NCBI GenBank assembly: GCA_020639295.1
Contig: JACKGY010000005.1
Coordinates: 186,001 to 250,000, forward strand
Direction of reading: 5' to 3'
DNA length: 64,000 bases
From: Planctomycetota bacterium
GTDB taxonomy: Bacteria; Planctomycetota; GCA-002687715; DRQF01
Numbering within the stretch: position 1 is the stretch's first letter; every line of letters starts with the position of its first letter. Both the position numbers and the translations under genes were made by a program. Below are positions 19,570 through 28,020 of the stretch, one piece after another. The notes below the pieces were generated by a model. The model had not been told where the DNA came from. It worked only from the letters and a program-made list of their open reading frames with translations, and ran no database searches.

Positions 19570-21363
19570 CTAGTTGTCGATCAGGAAACTGGCCGAACGC
19601 GATCGGGTGACGTTCGCTGGAATCGTCGCCGCGGCCGGGTGGACGACGCCGTTCGCGTTCACCACCTGCATGCTCGCGGCCCCGGCCGGAATCGGATGGA
19701 AGACGACCTGACCGAGGTAATTGGTGCTCGCGGTCGCCAGGGTCGTGCCGTTGGCGTCCTTGATCGCCACGGTCATGCCGATGGCCGGTGTCACGCCCTT
19801 CGCCATACCGGTACTCGGATCGAAGGAATCCACGTTGCAGACCTCGGCCGACACGAAGGGGAAGGGAGCGAGGGTCAGATCGAAGACCAGAAGGGAGTTG
19901 TCATCCGGAATGAAGTACGGCGTACCCTCGGCGCAGTAGACGGGCCCGGCGCCGGTGTTGCCGTTGACGTAGAGTTCATAGGGCTTGTGGGCCAGGACCC
20001 CGGTGAAGGCGTAATTCCAGGGCGGCGCCTCGAGCACCGCCGTCTGGACCTTCTCCCCGGTGGCCGCGTCGACCAGGCTGACGGACACCTGGTTGACGGT
20101 CGACGAACCGAGCACCGTCAGGCTGCCCTGGACGCTCGCGACGCCGACGCCATCGCTGAGGTCCGGTGCCGCGATCTCGACCGGCACCAGGACGTCGGCG
20201 ACGGTGGCCGTGCTGACGTCGATGACCGCGACCTCCTCGGTCCGGCCCTGACAGCCGACCCGGATCACGTAGAGCCCCGGCACCACCTGGAAGACGTGGC
20301 TCGTGGAGCCGGTGATGGTGGTGCTGCTGACCGGGACCAGCAGTTCGCCGGTCGCGCCCGAAGGGGTCAGGACCCGGTCGAGTTCGCAGGTGGCCACGAC
20401 GCCGCCGGTGGCGGAATGCGCGTCGACGTCGAAGACCGCGTTGATCGTGCAACTCGCCGGCGTGCAGGTGAGGCTGGCACCGGACGGCAGGCTGTTGCCG
20501 CTCAGGATCGCCATCTCGTGCTGCGGCGTGGTGACGACGCTGTAGTAGTCGCGGTTGATCGGCAGCGGCACCGGCGAGCCGAAGAGACCGTTGCTGCCCA
20601 CCGAGAAGACGTCGACGTCCTCGTAGTGGCCCGAGGCGGTCTTGGCGAACAGGTGCAAGCTGCTGCCGGCCTGGACGGTCGCGGTCGACGAATCGTAGGC
20701 CGTGAGCGACAGGTGGGCCTTGGCGCTGGTGTCGAAGGGGATCTGGGCCGCCGTCGCCTTGGTGTTGTCGGCCGCCGGCTGGATGCTGACGCTGGTCGCC
20801 GAACCCAGGAGACGGATCACGAGATCCAGCTCGGCGCCGCCCTTGAGGCAGCAGACGAAGTAGCCCTGATCGTCGGTCACGGTCAGCGGGAAGTCCCGCC
20901 AGTTCGGCGTGTAGATCCGGGCCCCGGCCGTCCCGCTGCCGATGAGCTGGCCCCAGAACGTGTAGGTCCCGGAGAAGGCCGGTGCCACGCTCAGATCCAG
21001 CTGGGCGGTCTGCGTCGGCAGGTAGATCTCGCGCGTCAAGGTCCGCGTGCCCTGCTTGGTCACCGAGACGAAGACCCAGTCATCGAAGGCGAGCGTCGAG
21101 AAGGAGACGATTCCGGCGGCGTCGGTGGTCGCCGAAGCCGCGGCATAGGCCCCGTCACCATCCTCATCGAAGGAGTCGGCGATGGTCACGGTCGCGCCCG
21201 GAATCGGCACGCCACTCATGTCCACGATCCGGATCTGGAGAGTGGCCACGCGACCGGCCGCCGACGATGGAATCGATACCATCGTGAACAGCAGGAGCAG
21301 GGCCAGGCTGGCGAGCGCGATCCCGACGCGCCAACGTGGTGAGAAGTAACTGGACCGGGACAT
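19570..21363 (-). CDS. Secreted protein with carboxypeptidase-regulatory-like domains
   Basis: This 597-residue precursor has an Arg-rich n-region and a hydrophobic core (VGIALASLALLLLFTMVS) that may be a signal peptide or an anchor. The mature part begins with a CarboxypepD_reg-type domain (RIVDMSGVPIPGATVTIADSF). Further beta-sandwich units follow, such as IRVGCQGRTEEVAVIDVSTA and PAIGMTVAIKDANGTTLATAST, and it ends PANVTRSRSASFLIDN. No catalytic motif seen. AAAGGAG stands 9 nt before the ATG. Its TAG overlaps a possible GTG of the Cys-rich gene downstream, so the two are probably an operon of surface proteins. Confidence 0.8.
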   Translation of the reverse strand: MSRSSYFSPRWRVGIALASLALLLLFTMVSIPSSAAGRVATLQIRIVDMSGVPIPGATVTIADSFDEDGDGAYAAASATTDAAGIVSFSTLAFDDWVFVSVTKQGTRTLTREIYLPTQTAQLDLSVAPAFSGTYTFWGQLIGSGTAGARIYTPNWRDFPLTVTDDQGYFVCCLKGGAELDLVIRLLGSATSVSIQPAADNTKATAAQIPFDTSAKAHLSLTAYDSSTATVQAGSSLHLFAKTASGHYEDVDVFSVGSNGLFGSPVPLPINRDYYSVVTTPQHEMAILSGNSLPSGASLTCTPASCTINAVFDVDAHSATGGVVATCELDRVLTPSGATGELLVPVSSTTITGSTSHVFQVVPGLYVIRVGCQGRTEEVAVIDVSTATVADVLVPVEIAAPDLSDGVGVASVQGSLTVLGSSTVNQVSVSLVDAATGEKVQTAVLEAPPWNYAFTGVLAHKPYELYVNGNTGAGPVYCAEGTPYFIPDDNSLLVFDLTLAPFPFVSAEVCNVDSFDPSTGMAKGVTPAIGMTVAIKDANGTTLATASTNYLGQVVFHPIPAGAASMQVVNANGVVHPAAATIPANVTRSRSASFLIDN

Positions 21364-21815
21364 TCGCGGGACTCCTTTCGAGAAGGGCTTGTTGTCGGGT
21401 CATTCGATCAGGCGTCGCACCGACCCGAGCGAGGCAAGTTCGCCGGGCCACACTGGACGACGCAAGCATCCCCTTGACGGAGGACGTTCAGCGCTCGAAC
21501 GATCACGACCTCGACTCACGATGCACTCCATCTCCGTTCGAGAATCGATCTCGACCACGAGTCGGAGCGGTCGTGGGTCTCGCTCTTCGTCATTCAGGCC
21601 TGTTCTGGGTGTCGTTGACGTCCGCCGCCGCCGCGTGAACGGGTCGTCGACCGTTCGCGCAGCTGCGGCCCATGATCCGGATCGCACCCGTATCTGGTCA
21701 ATCGAAGTCGGGACGCCGCGAGCAAGAGTGGGTGAAGACCCCAGTGACGGGACTCGGACTTGGTCCTAGGCGACCGCCGCGGCAGGTGAATGCCTCCCTG
21801 CGGCACGAACGGGAG
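21364..21815. other. Intergenic stretch between the ECF fusion gene and a secreted protein gene
   Basis: This is 452 nt between minus-strand genes, containing the 5' region of the 597-residue secreted protein gene. No strong terminator for the ECF fusion gene and no confident promoter were seen. Confidence 0.45.
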
Positions 21816-24719
21816 TCAACGCTCGGCGAGTTCCAGAAGGAGCGCGGTCTCGGGCTGGTCGGTCGACGAGATGACGACCTCGGTGACCCGATGGAAGCCG
21901 GTGGCGCTCTCGATCACGACTCGATACTTTCCCAGCGGGAGACTCTGAACGATGCCGAAGTCGAGGCCCTGCGCCGGATCGTAGCGCCGATCGAGCACCG
22001 CTTCGCCCGCGGCACGCTCGATCAGGACGCGGAACCAGTCCGGAGAAACCGAACCGCCGGGCACGACGAATGCGAGCCGGAGGTCGGCACCGCGCTCGAG
22101 CCGGAGGTCGAATTCAGTGTCGGCGCCGGCGGCGACTTCGATCACCTTCGAGGCTTCGAAGCCTCCGGCACAGGAAGCGCTGAAGGTGTAGCGTCCTGGT
22201 GCCAGGAGGGGCGAGAAGCAGCGCCCGCCTTCGAACCGGCAGGAGAAGGACCGGGCATCCTCGCTCACGACGGCTCCCGAGACCTGGGCACCGCCATCGG
22301 CCGGCGCCAGGATCCGCGCGACGGCGCGGCCGGGACGGGGCAGGACGACGTCGCCCAGGTCCAGAACCCGACCTCGCTCCAGCCGGAGCGCCCGGCTGAC
22401 CTCGGGCAGGCCTTCGGCGCCGACCATCATGAGCAGCGGCCCGGCGCCGAAGGGTCCGTAGCGGAATCGGCCGTCGGTGCCGACCTCGCGACTGCTGGCG
22501 ACCAGCGCGCCCTCGGGGAACAGCGTGACGACGGCCGCGGGCAGCGGCCGGCCCTGGTCGTCGACGACGCGGCCCAGGACGAAGGTGTCGGCGAACTCGG
22601 CACGATCGATCACCAGGGTCTGCTCCTCCGGCCCCGGTCGGATGCCGGCCAGCACGAAGATCGGCTGCTCCATGGCCAGGGGATCGTAGATCTCGATCCG
22701 GTAGGGACCCTTCGTCGCCGACTCGAGGGTGAAGCGGCCGTTGTCGTCGGTCAGGGCATCGAGCCAGGTCACGACCTGCCCGTCGTCCATGGGCCGTGCC
22801 CGCAGGCGCAGGCCGGCGAGGACGTCGTTCCGATCGTCCACGAGGCGACCCCGGATCGAGGGCCCGGCATCGAATCTCAGGCGGTGCCGGGTCAGCTCAC
22901 CGGTCCCGATGGCGAGATCGACCGTCATCCGCCCACGCGACCCGGCATCGAACTCGAAGCGATGGTTGCCCGGCGCCAGTCCGTGGACGACGAAGCGGCC
23001 CGCCTCGTCGCTCAGGCCCCGATGACGATGAGCTCCACGATAGGGCCCCGCGACGATGCGCAGCCCGGCCATCGGCCGATCGTCCCGATCCACGACCTCA
23101 CCGACGAGCAGCCGTTCACGGGGTAGTTCGATCGTGACCGAGCTGCTCGCGGCGGAGATGGATTCGCCGGTGACCGGACCATGACCGGGAGCCCGCGCGG
23201 TCAGGGTGCAGGGCCCGTCACCGAGCCCCTCGAAGAGGACCCGACCGTCGCGGTCGCTCCGAGCGCTGCGATCGAATCGGCCCGGATGATCACCGGCGGC
23301 GGTCGCGGGCACGGTCGGAGACGACTCGACGACCCGGCACCAGGCGTCGGGAACCGCGGTACCCGAGGGGTCGAGGAGCCGCAGCTCGAGCCGGCGACCA
23401 CCCGGTTCGAGCACCACCCGGAGGAGATCGCGGCCGCCGTCGGCGAGTTCGATGATCCGCGAGGGACGATGGCCCGGGGCGCTGACCACCAGCGCGGCCG
23501 AGGCGACGTCCTCGAGCCGGAACCGACCGTCGGCGGCGCAGCGGGCGGCGCTGACGAAGTGGCCGGGATCGACGGCCAGGGCCAGGTGGAGCTCGGCGTC
23601 GGCGATCGGTCGCCCGCCGACGTCGACCACGACCCCTTCCAGCACCGGAGCGCGGGGCAAGGTCCAGTCCAGGCTCGTGCGCCGGCCGGCGACCACGGTG
23701 ACGACCGTCTGACCTCCACGGGCGCAGACGAGTTCGTGCCGCCCCGGTGCCAGCCGCGTGAACAGCGCGCGACCGGTGGGATCGGTGACCGCGCTCGACT
23801 CGATCAGACCGACCTCCAGGTCGAGTGCGGTCGCCAGGATCCGCACGGCGACGGCGGGTCCCGCGCTGGACTGGCGGAGGCGAACCTCGAGTTCGCCGGT
23901 GACGAAGTCCGCCGCCGCGCCGGCGACCGGTCCGGTGGCCTCTGACACCGCCGGCGCCATCCCGGTCCGGTTCGCGACCACGGTCTCGGTCCCGATCGGG
24001 TTGCGCCGCGCCCCTCCCGTCCCCGGAGCGACCGGCGGTCCGCCGGACCCGCCGAGTTCCTCGGTCGCGCCGGTCGAGATGAAGAGGCCGACGGCGGCGA
24101 GCAGGAGGAAGATCAGACCGAGGGTCATGAGGAGGGATGACTTCTTGGCCGCCACGGCGAGCACTCCACTGCAGGACCATGAACCGAGTGATCGCCTCGA
24201 CAGCAACAGCAGGCCCGGGAGCCAGGAACGGCGGCCGCCGTGGCGCTGATCGAGGCGTCGGCGCAGCTCGCCGAGGGCGAGCCGGAGTTGCCGTGACAGC
24301 GCGCTGGCCATGACCCCGTCCTGGCGGGCGATCTCGCGCAGGCTCGTCCCCTCCCAGAAGTGACGTAGGACGAGACGACGATCCGCGGCCGGCAGCAGCG
24401 CGGTGACCTCGACCAGGTCGCGGACCAGTTCCTCGCGTTCGACTGCGACCGAGGCCTCCGGTCGGGCGCCCTGGCGCTCGCGCCGCTCGCGGCGCTCCGT
24501 TGCCCGACGCCGACGGCCGAGCACGCGGCGCAGGACGGTGCCGAGCCAAGCGCGCGGGGAATCCGGCCGCTCACGGTCATGTTCGGCGCAGGCGAGCCAG
24601 GTGTCCTGGATCAGGTCATCCGCCAGCCAGGGATCCTTGCAGAGGGCGAGCGCCAGGCGACGCAGGAAGGCGCCGTGTTCCCTGAAGGCGAGTTCGAGAT
24701 CGAGGTCGTTGCGGGTCAT
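21816..24719 (-). CDS. ECF sigma-70 factor fused to a membrane segment and carboxypeptidase-regulatory-like domains
   Basis: This is one continuous 967-residue frame. Residues about 8-72 are sigma region 2 (FLRRLALALCKDPWLADDLIQDTWLA). Residues about 105-157 are region 4 with a helix-turn-helix (HFWEGTSLREIARQDGVMASALSRQLR). A basic linker is followed by one membrane segment at 196-216. The remaining roughly 750 residues are repeated CarboxypepD_reg-type beta-sandwiches (DVGGRPIADAELHLAL, DRDDRPMAGLRIVAGP, DDQGRPLPAAVVTLFP). Topology implies cytoplasmic promoter recognition and an external sensor or anchor. ECF factors with long C-terminal extensions are known in Planctomycetota. The ATG at 24719 was chosen because the protein begins with the sigma domain; open frame further upstream looks like non-coding GC-rich sequence. 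Confidence 0.85.
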   Translation of the reverse strand: MTRNDLDLELAFREHGAFLRRLALALCKDPWLADDLIQDTWLACAEHDRERPDSPRAWLGTVLRRVLGRRRRATERRERRERQGARPEASVAVEREELVRDLVEVTALLPAADRRLVLRHFWEGTSLREIARQDGVMASALSRQLRLALGELRRRLDQRHGGRRSWLPGLLLLSRRSLGSWSCSGVLAVAAKKSSLLMTLGLIFLLLAAVGLFISTGATEELGGSGGPPVAPGTGGARRNPIGTETVVANRTGMAPAVSEATGPVAGAAADFVTGELEVRLRQSSAGPAVAVRILATALDLEVGLIESSAVTDPTGRALFTRLAPGRHELVCARGGQTVVTVVAGRRTSLDWTLPRAPVLEGVVVDVGGRPIADAELHLALAVDPGHFVSAARCAADGRFRLEDVASAALVVSAPGHRPSRIIELADGGRDLLRVVLEPGGRRLELRLLDPSGTAVPDAWCRVVESSPTVPATAAGDHPGRFDRSARSDRDGRVLFEGLGDGPCTLTARAPGHGPVTGESISAASSSVTIELPRERLLVGEVVDRDDRPMAGLRIVAGPYRGAHRHRGLSDEAGRFVVHGLAPGNHRFEFDAGSRGRMTVDLAIGTGELTRHRLRFDAGPSIRGRLVDDRNDVLAGLRLRARPMDDGQVVTWLDALTDDNGRFTLESATKGPYRIEIYDPLAMEQPIFVLAGIRPGPEEQTLVIDRAEFADTFVLGRVVDDQGRPLPAAVVTLFPEGALVASSREVGTDGRFRYGPFGAGPLLMMVGAEGLPEVSRALRLERGRVLDLGDVVLPRPGRAVARILAPADGGAQVSGAVVSEDARSFSCRFEGGRCFSPLLAPGRYTFSASCAGGFEASKVIEVAAGADTEFDLRLERGADLRLAFVVPGGSVSPDWFRVLIERAAGEAVLDRRYDPAQGLDFGIVQSLPLGKYRVVIESATGFHRVTEVVISSTDQPETALLLELAER

Positions 24720-25195
24720 GTCGAGGCTCTCGTCCCTGAGTGCCCGCCGGCCACGATCCCGTTCACGAATTTCCGGAGGGCGATTCGGAGCCGGACCGGG
24801 TTCGAGGCCGGGACGACGACCGAAGCTCGTCGCGAACGGGCGAGGTCGCCGATCGGCATCGAGGATTGGCGCCGGCTCGAGGCTCGAGTCGGGCGGGACG
24901 GCGCGGCGAGGGAGAAAGAGACCGGAAGGGGTCGCGGCGGGGGGGCGGCGCGACCCCGACCGATCCGGTGCCTTGAATCTTTCCCCGGCCAGTGCTGCCG
25001 ACAACCCGCCACGTTAGCCGGCAGGCGCGGAGCCGGCGAACCATTTGAATTTTCGCGAGATCGGGACGCACAGGGGTCGGCGGAGGTCCGTCGCCATGGG
25101 AAGCACGAAACGATGTCGCCGGTGGCGGACCGCGCGGCGAATCGAGCCCGATCGTGTCGAGCGACCACGAATTGACGCCACGTCAGGCGACGATC
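24720..25195. other. Intergenic region upstream of the ECF fusion gene
   Basis: About 475 nt, bounded on the high side by the terminator of the SdrD-type gene. It remains open in the sigma frame to 25004, but that translation is Pro/Arg/Ser-rich and unlike any sigma factor N-terminus. It probably holds the ECF promoter; none could be identified. Confidence 0.45.
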
Positions 25196-25230
25196 AAGAA
25201 AAGAGCCCGCCATCCGGAGATGGCGGGCTC
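25196..25230 (-). terminator. Strong rho-independent terminator of the SdrD-type gene
   Basis: A perfect 12-bp stem (GAGCCCGCCATC and its complement) closes a 4-nt loop and is followed on the minus strand by TTTTCTTGA. It lies 26 nt beyond the stop codon at 25257. Confidence 0.9.
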
Positions 25231-25256
25231 GATGGTCAGGACACGAAAGCCTCGAC

Positions 25257-27560
25257 TCAGGGGCAGCCGATGTTCGCGATCACCGCGTTCGAGAAGAAGT
25301 CGGGCAGCGGTGCGAAGGGACCCGGATAGCCGTTGGGGGCGCAGATGCGACCCTGGAAGATGACCTCCAGGCCCAGCCAGGCGATCGGGACCGTGTCGGT
25401 CGAGGTCAGGCTCCAGTCGCCGTTGGCATCGGTGAAGAAGGAGGCGACCAGGAAGAGGTTCGTCGCCTGGTTGACCACGTCGACGTAGAAGGTGCAGCCC
25501 GCGAGGTGGAAGGGAGTCACCGGGCCGAGGCTGTAGAAGATGAAGCCGGTCGCGCCGGGGAAGTTGCTGTCCATGCCGATCGTGACCGGCTCGCCGGGGA
25601 TCATCTTGGTGACGAAGATCACCGGGTCGTTGATCGGATCGTAGCCGCAGGGGTAGCTGACGATGCTGGCCGGGGGACCCGGGCAGATCACGCAGAGACC
25701 GGCATCGATGTCGGTCCGCTGATCGCCGGCCGCGACCGTGACCAGGGCGTAGCCGGTGTTGGGATCGAAATCGCTGTCGAGCGCCGGATCGCCACCGAGA
25801 CCGGGGGTCGCGAGGGCGTAGCTGACGTTGTTGTAGGTGAGGACGACCGCATAGTCGTCGGGCTGCAGGTCGGTGAAGCAGTAGTAGCCGTTCTGGTCGG
25901 TCGTCGTGGTCGCGACCACCGACAGGTCGCTCTGCTTGTAGAGCGTGACGGTCAGGCCCTCGATACCGGGCTCGCCGGCGTCCTGGATGCCGTCGCAGTC
26001 ATTGTCGCGCCAGACGAAGTCGCCGATCTTGGCCAGGGTCGGCACGCAGTTGAGGCCGCAGATGCGCTCGATCTCGGCGCCGTTGCTGCCGTTGCTGTCG
26101 TCCAGGATCATCACCCAGAGGAAGTGGAGCGTGCCGGTCGCGTGACCGGGCAGCATGGCATCGAGATCGATGTCCTCGTTGCCGCACCAGGTGACGTAGG
26201 GCTCGAAGGTCCCGTTGCCGTTGTCGTGCCAGCCGGCGGCGGTGACGGCGGCGGTGGTGGCGGCATCGGCGGGCGCGAAGCAGATGTAGTAGCAGTCGTT
26301 GTCGTTCCACTCGCGGACGCAGAGGTCGGCCTGCGCGTCACCGGAGTTGGTGAGCTGATCCGGGAAGGCGACGCTCACCTGGCCGCCGTTGCCGAGGGCG
26401 AAGTAGGTGGTCGGGGTGTCGCCGAGCACGTCGCTCGCCTGAGCGTGACCGGACTTCGGATTGCTCCCCTGGTTCGAGCTGACGACGGTCGAGGCCCAGA
26501 CCGTGGTGCAGGTCATCGGCGGCATCGGGTTGTTGCAGACGAGAGCGCAGACCGCGAGGATCTCGGCGCCATCGCTGCCGTTGTTGTCGTCGAGGATCAT
26601 GACCCACGAGAAGTGGAGGCTGCCCTCGGCGAAGCCCGGGACCAGCAGATCGAGATCGATGTCCTCGTTGCCGCACCAGGTGGCATAGGGCTCGAAGGTG
26701 CCGTTGCCGTTGTCGTGCCAGCCGGCGGCGGTGACCGCCGCGGTGGTGGCGGCGTCGGCGGGCGCGAAGCAGAGGTAGTAGCAGTCGTTGTCGTTCCACT
26801 CCCGGATGCAGAGGTCGGCCTGGGCGTCGCCCGAGTTGGTGAAGGAGTCACCGAAGGAGACGCTGACCTGGCCGCCGTTGCCGAGCGAGAAGCGGGTGTT
26901 CAGATCTTGACCGAGAACGTCGGCCGGATTGGCGTTGCTGGCGTCCGCGTTGCCGCCCTGGTTCGAGCTGACGACGGCGGTGGCCCAGGTGACGACGCAG
27001 TTGCCCGACGGCGGCGGGAAGGTGCAGACGTTGGCGCAGATGCGGTCGATCTCGGCGCCGTCACCGGAGCTCGAGTCGTCGAGGATCATGACCTTGTCGA
27101 ACTTGAGCTGGCCGGCGGCGTAGCCGGGCACGAGGGCGTCGAGATCGATCGTCGAACTGCCGCACCAGGTGGTCGAGAACTCGTACCATACCGGTCCACC
27201 GGTCATGCCGGCGGCGATGAGCGCCGCCTCGGTGGCGGCGTCGGCCGGATCGAAGCAGACGTAGTAGCAGTCGGCGTTGCCGTACTCGTCGACGCAGACG
27301 TCGGCGGTGGCGTCACCGGTGTTCGAGAAGGGGCTGCCGAAGTCGACGACGACGTTGCCGCCCTTGCCGAGACCGAACCAGTCGCCGAGCACGTCGCCGA
27401 GGACCGCGTTGGGACCGGCGCTACCGGAGGCCGGGTTGTAGCCGACGTTCGAGGACACGACATTCTGGGCCCAGACGGGCTGGCAGACAGGAGCCTGGGC
27501 GGTCGCGAGGACGGTCGCGGCGCACAGGACCATCGCCATCAGGAAGACTCTTGTTGCCAT
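25257..27560 (-). CDS. Secreted three-repeat protein with SdrD B-type domain
   Basis: This 767-residue precursor starts MATRVFLMAMVLCAATVLATAQ, a signal peptide. Three tandem units of about 155 residues follow. Each runs from (C)xxVWAxxVVSSN through GDAxADxCxxEWNDNDCYYxCFAPADAA to VMILDDxxGxxGAEIxxICxxxC, and each has conserved Cys residues. A prealbumin-like SdrD B domain comes next (IGDFVWRDNDCDGIQDAGEPGIEG). The C-terminal beta-sandwich of about 130 residues (GFIFYSLGPVTPFHLAGCTFYVD) is of a kind I recall from planctomycete exoproteins. Probably a surface or matrix protein. The start at 27560 is set by AGGAG 10 nt upstream and by the signal peptide. A strong terminator follows. Confidence 0.85.
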   Translation of the reverse strand: MATRVFLMAMVLCAATVLATAQAPVCQPVWAQNVVSSNVGYNPASGSAGPNAVLGDVLGDWFGLGKGGNVVVDFGSPFSNTGDATADVCVDEYGNADCYYVCFDPADAATEAALIAAGMTGGPVWYEFSTTWCGSSTIDLDALVPGYAAGQLKFDKVMILDDSSSGDGAEIDRICANVCTFPPPSGNCVVTWATAVVSSNQGGNADASNANPADVLGQDLNTRFSLGNGGQVSVSFGDSFTNSGDAQADLCIREWNDNDCYYLCFAPADAATTAAVTAAGWHDNGNGTFEPYATWCGNEDIDLDLLVPGFAEGSLHFSWVMILDDNNGSDGAEILAVCALVCNNPMPPMTCTTVWASTVVSSNQGSNPKSGHAQASDVLGDTPTTYFALGNGGQVSVAFPDQLTNSGDAQADLCVREWNDNDCYYICFAPADAATTAAVTAAGWHDNGNGTFEPYVTWCGNEDIDLDAMLPGHATGTLHFLWVMILDDSNGSNGAEIERICGLNCVPTLAKIGDFVWRDNDCDGIQDAGEPGIEGLTVTLYKQSDLSVVATTTTDQNGYYCFTDLQPDDYAVVLTYNNVSYALATPGLGGDPALDSDFDPNTGYALVTVAAGDQRTDIDAGLCVICPGPPASIVSYPCGYDPINDPVIFVTKMIPGEPVTIGMDSNFPGATGFIFYSLGPVTPFHLAGCTFYVDVVNQATNLFLVASFFTDANGDWSLTSTDTVPIAWLGLEVIFQGRICAPNGYPGPFAPLPDFFSNAVIANIGCP
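26046..26513 (-). repeat. Protein-coding tandem repeat unit 3 of the SdrD-type gene
   Basis: It encodes 156 residues starting CTTVWASTVVSSNQG and ending ERICGLNC. The core around 26163-26352 is nearly identical to the matching part of unit 2 about 489 nt away, which indicates recent duplication or gene conversion. Confidence 0.85.
26535..26999 (-). repeat. Protein-coding tandem repeat unit 2 of the SdrD-type gene
   Basis: It encodes 155 residues starting CVVTWATAVVSSNQG and ending LAVCALVC. It is very close to unit 3 at DNA level, with only scattered differences across roughly 190 nt around 26650-26840. Confidence 0.85.
27024..27485 (-). repeat. Protein-coding tandem repeat unit 1 of the SdrD-type gene
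   Basis: It encodes 154 residues starting CQPVWAQNVVSSN and ending DRICANVC. It is the most diverged unit; the NDNDCYY core is GNADCYY here. Confidence 0.8.
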
Positions 27561-28020
27561 CGGGAGCTGACTCCTTGAGGGAGGCTTGACTGTTTGGGGG
27601 TACTGACCGAACGGGGGCCAAGATATCGCGCGAGGAATAGAAGCCAACCAAAAAGTCTTTAGCCACCAACTCTTCATATCCATCCAAGTGCCGCATCAGT
27701 CTTCGAGGATACCAAGCCGCCCTTGTAAGTCCTTCTTCGATAGTAACTTGGATACGACGCCACGGCGCGCCCGGCCCGGCGCGATGGTGCGGAAGAGCCG
27801 CCTGGAGGCTCGGTCGCCGGCCTCGTGCGGTCGGACGAGGCTCGATCGAGGCGATCGCCATCGCCTCGGGCATCGCCGCCGTGATCGTGAAGATATGGGG
27901 CCTTCTTGCCGGCCCGGGCGGGGAAGTCCAGAATCCAGCACCGACATTTGCCCCAGCCCGACATCAACGAGGAGTGGATCGCCGCCTGCGGGAGGCATCC
28001 GACGAATGAAAGGACCGCCC
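27561..28020. other. Divergent intergenic region between SdrD-type and S8 protease genes
   Basis: This is 460 nt separating a minus-strand and a plus-strand gene, so it should hold both promoters. Bases about 27620-27760 are clearly less GC-rich than the surroundings, with runs such as AACCAAAAAGTCTTTAG. I could not define -35/-10 boxes with confidence. The open frame extending upstream of the protease start translates to Arg/Ser/Pro-rich sequence and is not coding. Confidence 0.5.

Noticed and set aside
24720..25004. N-terminal extension of the ECF fusion
   Set aside because: The frame is open but translates to Pro/Arg/Ser-rich sequence; the sigma domain begins naturally at 24719.
27688..28020. 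N-terminal extension of the S8 protease
   Set aside because: Extension is Arg/Ser/Pro-rich and would bury a clear signal peptide that starts at 28021.
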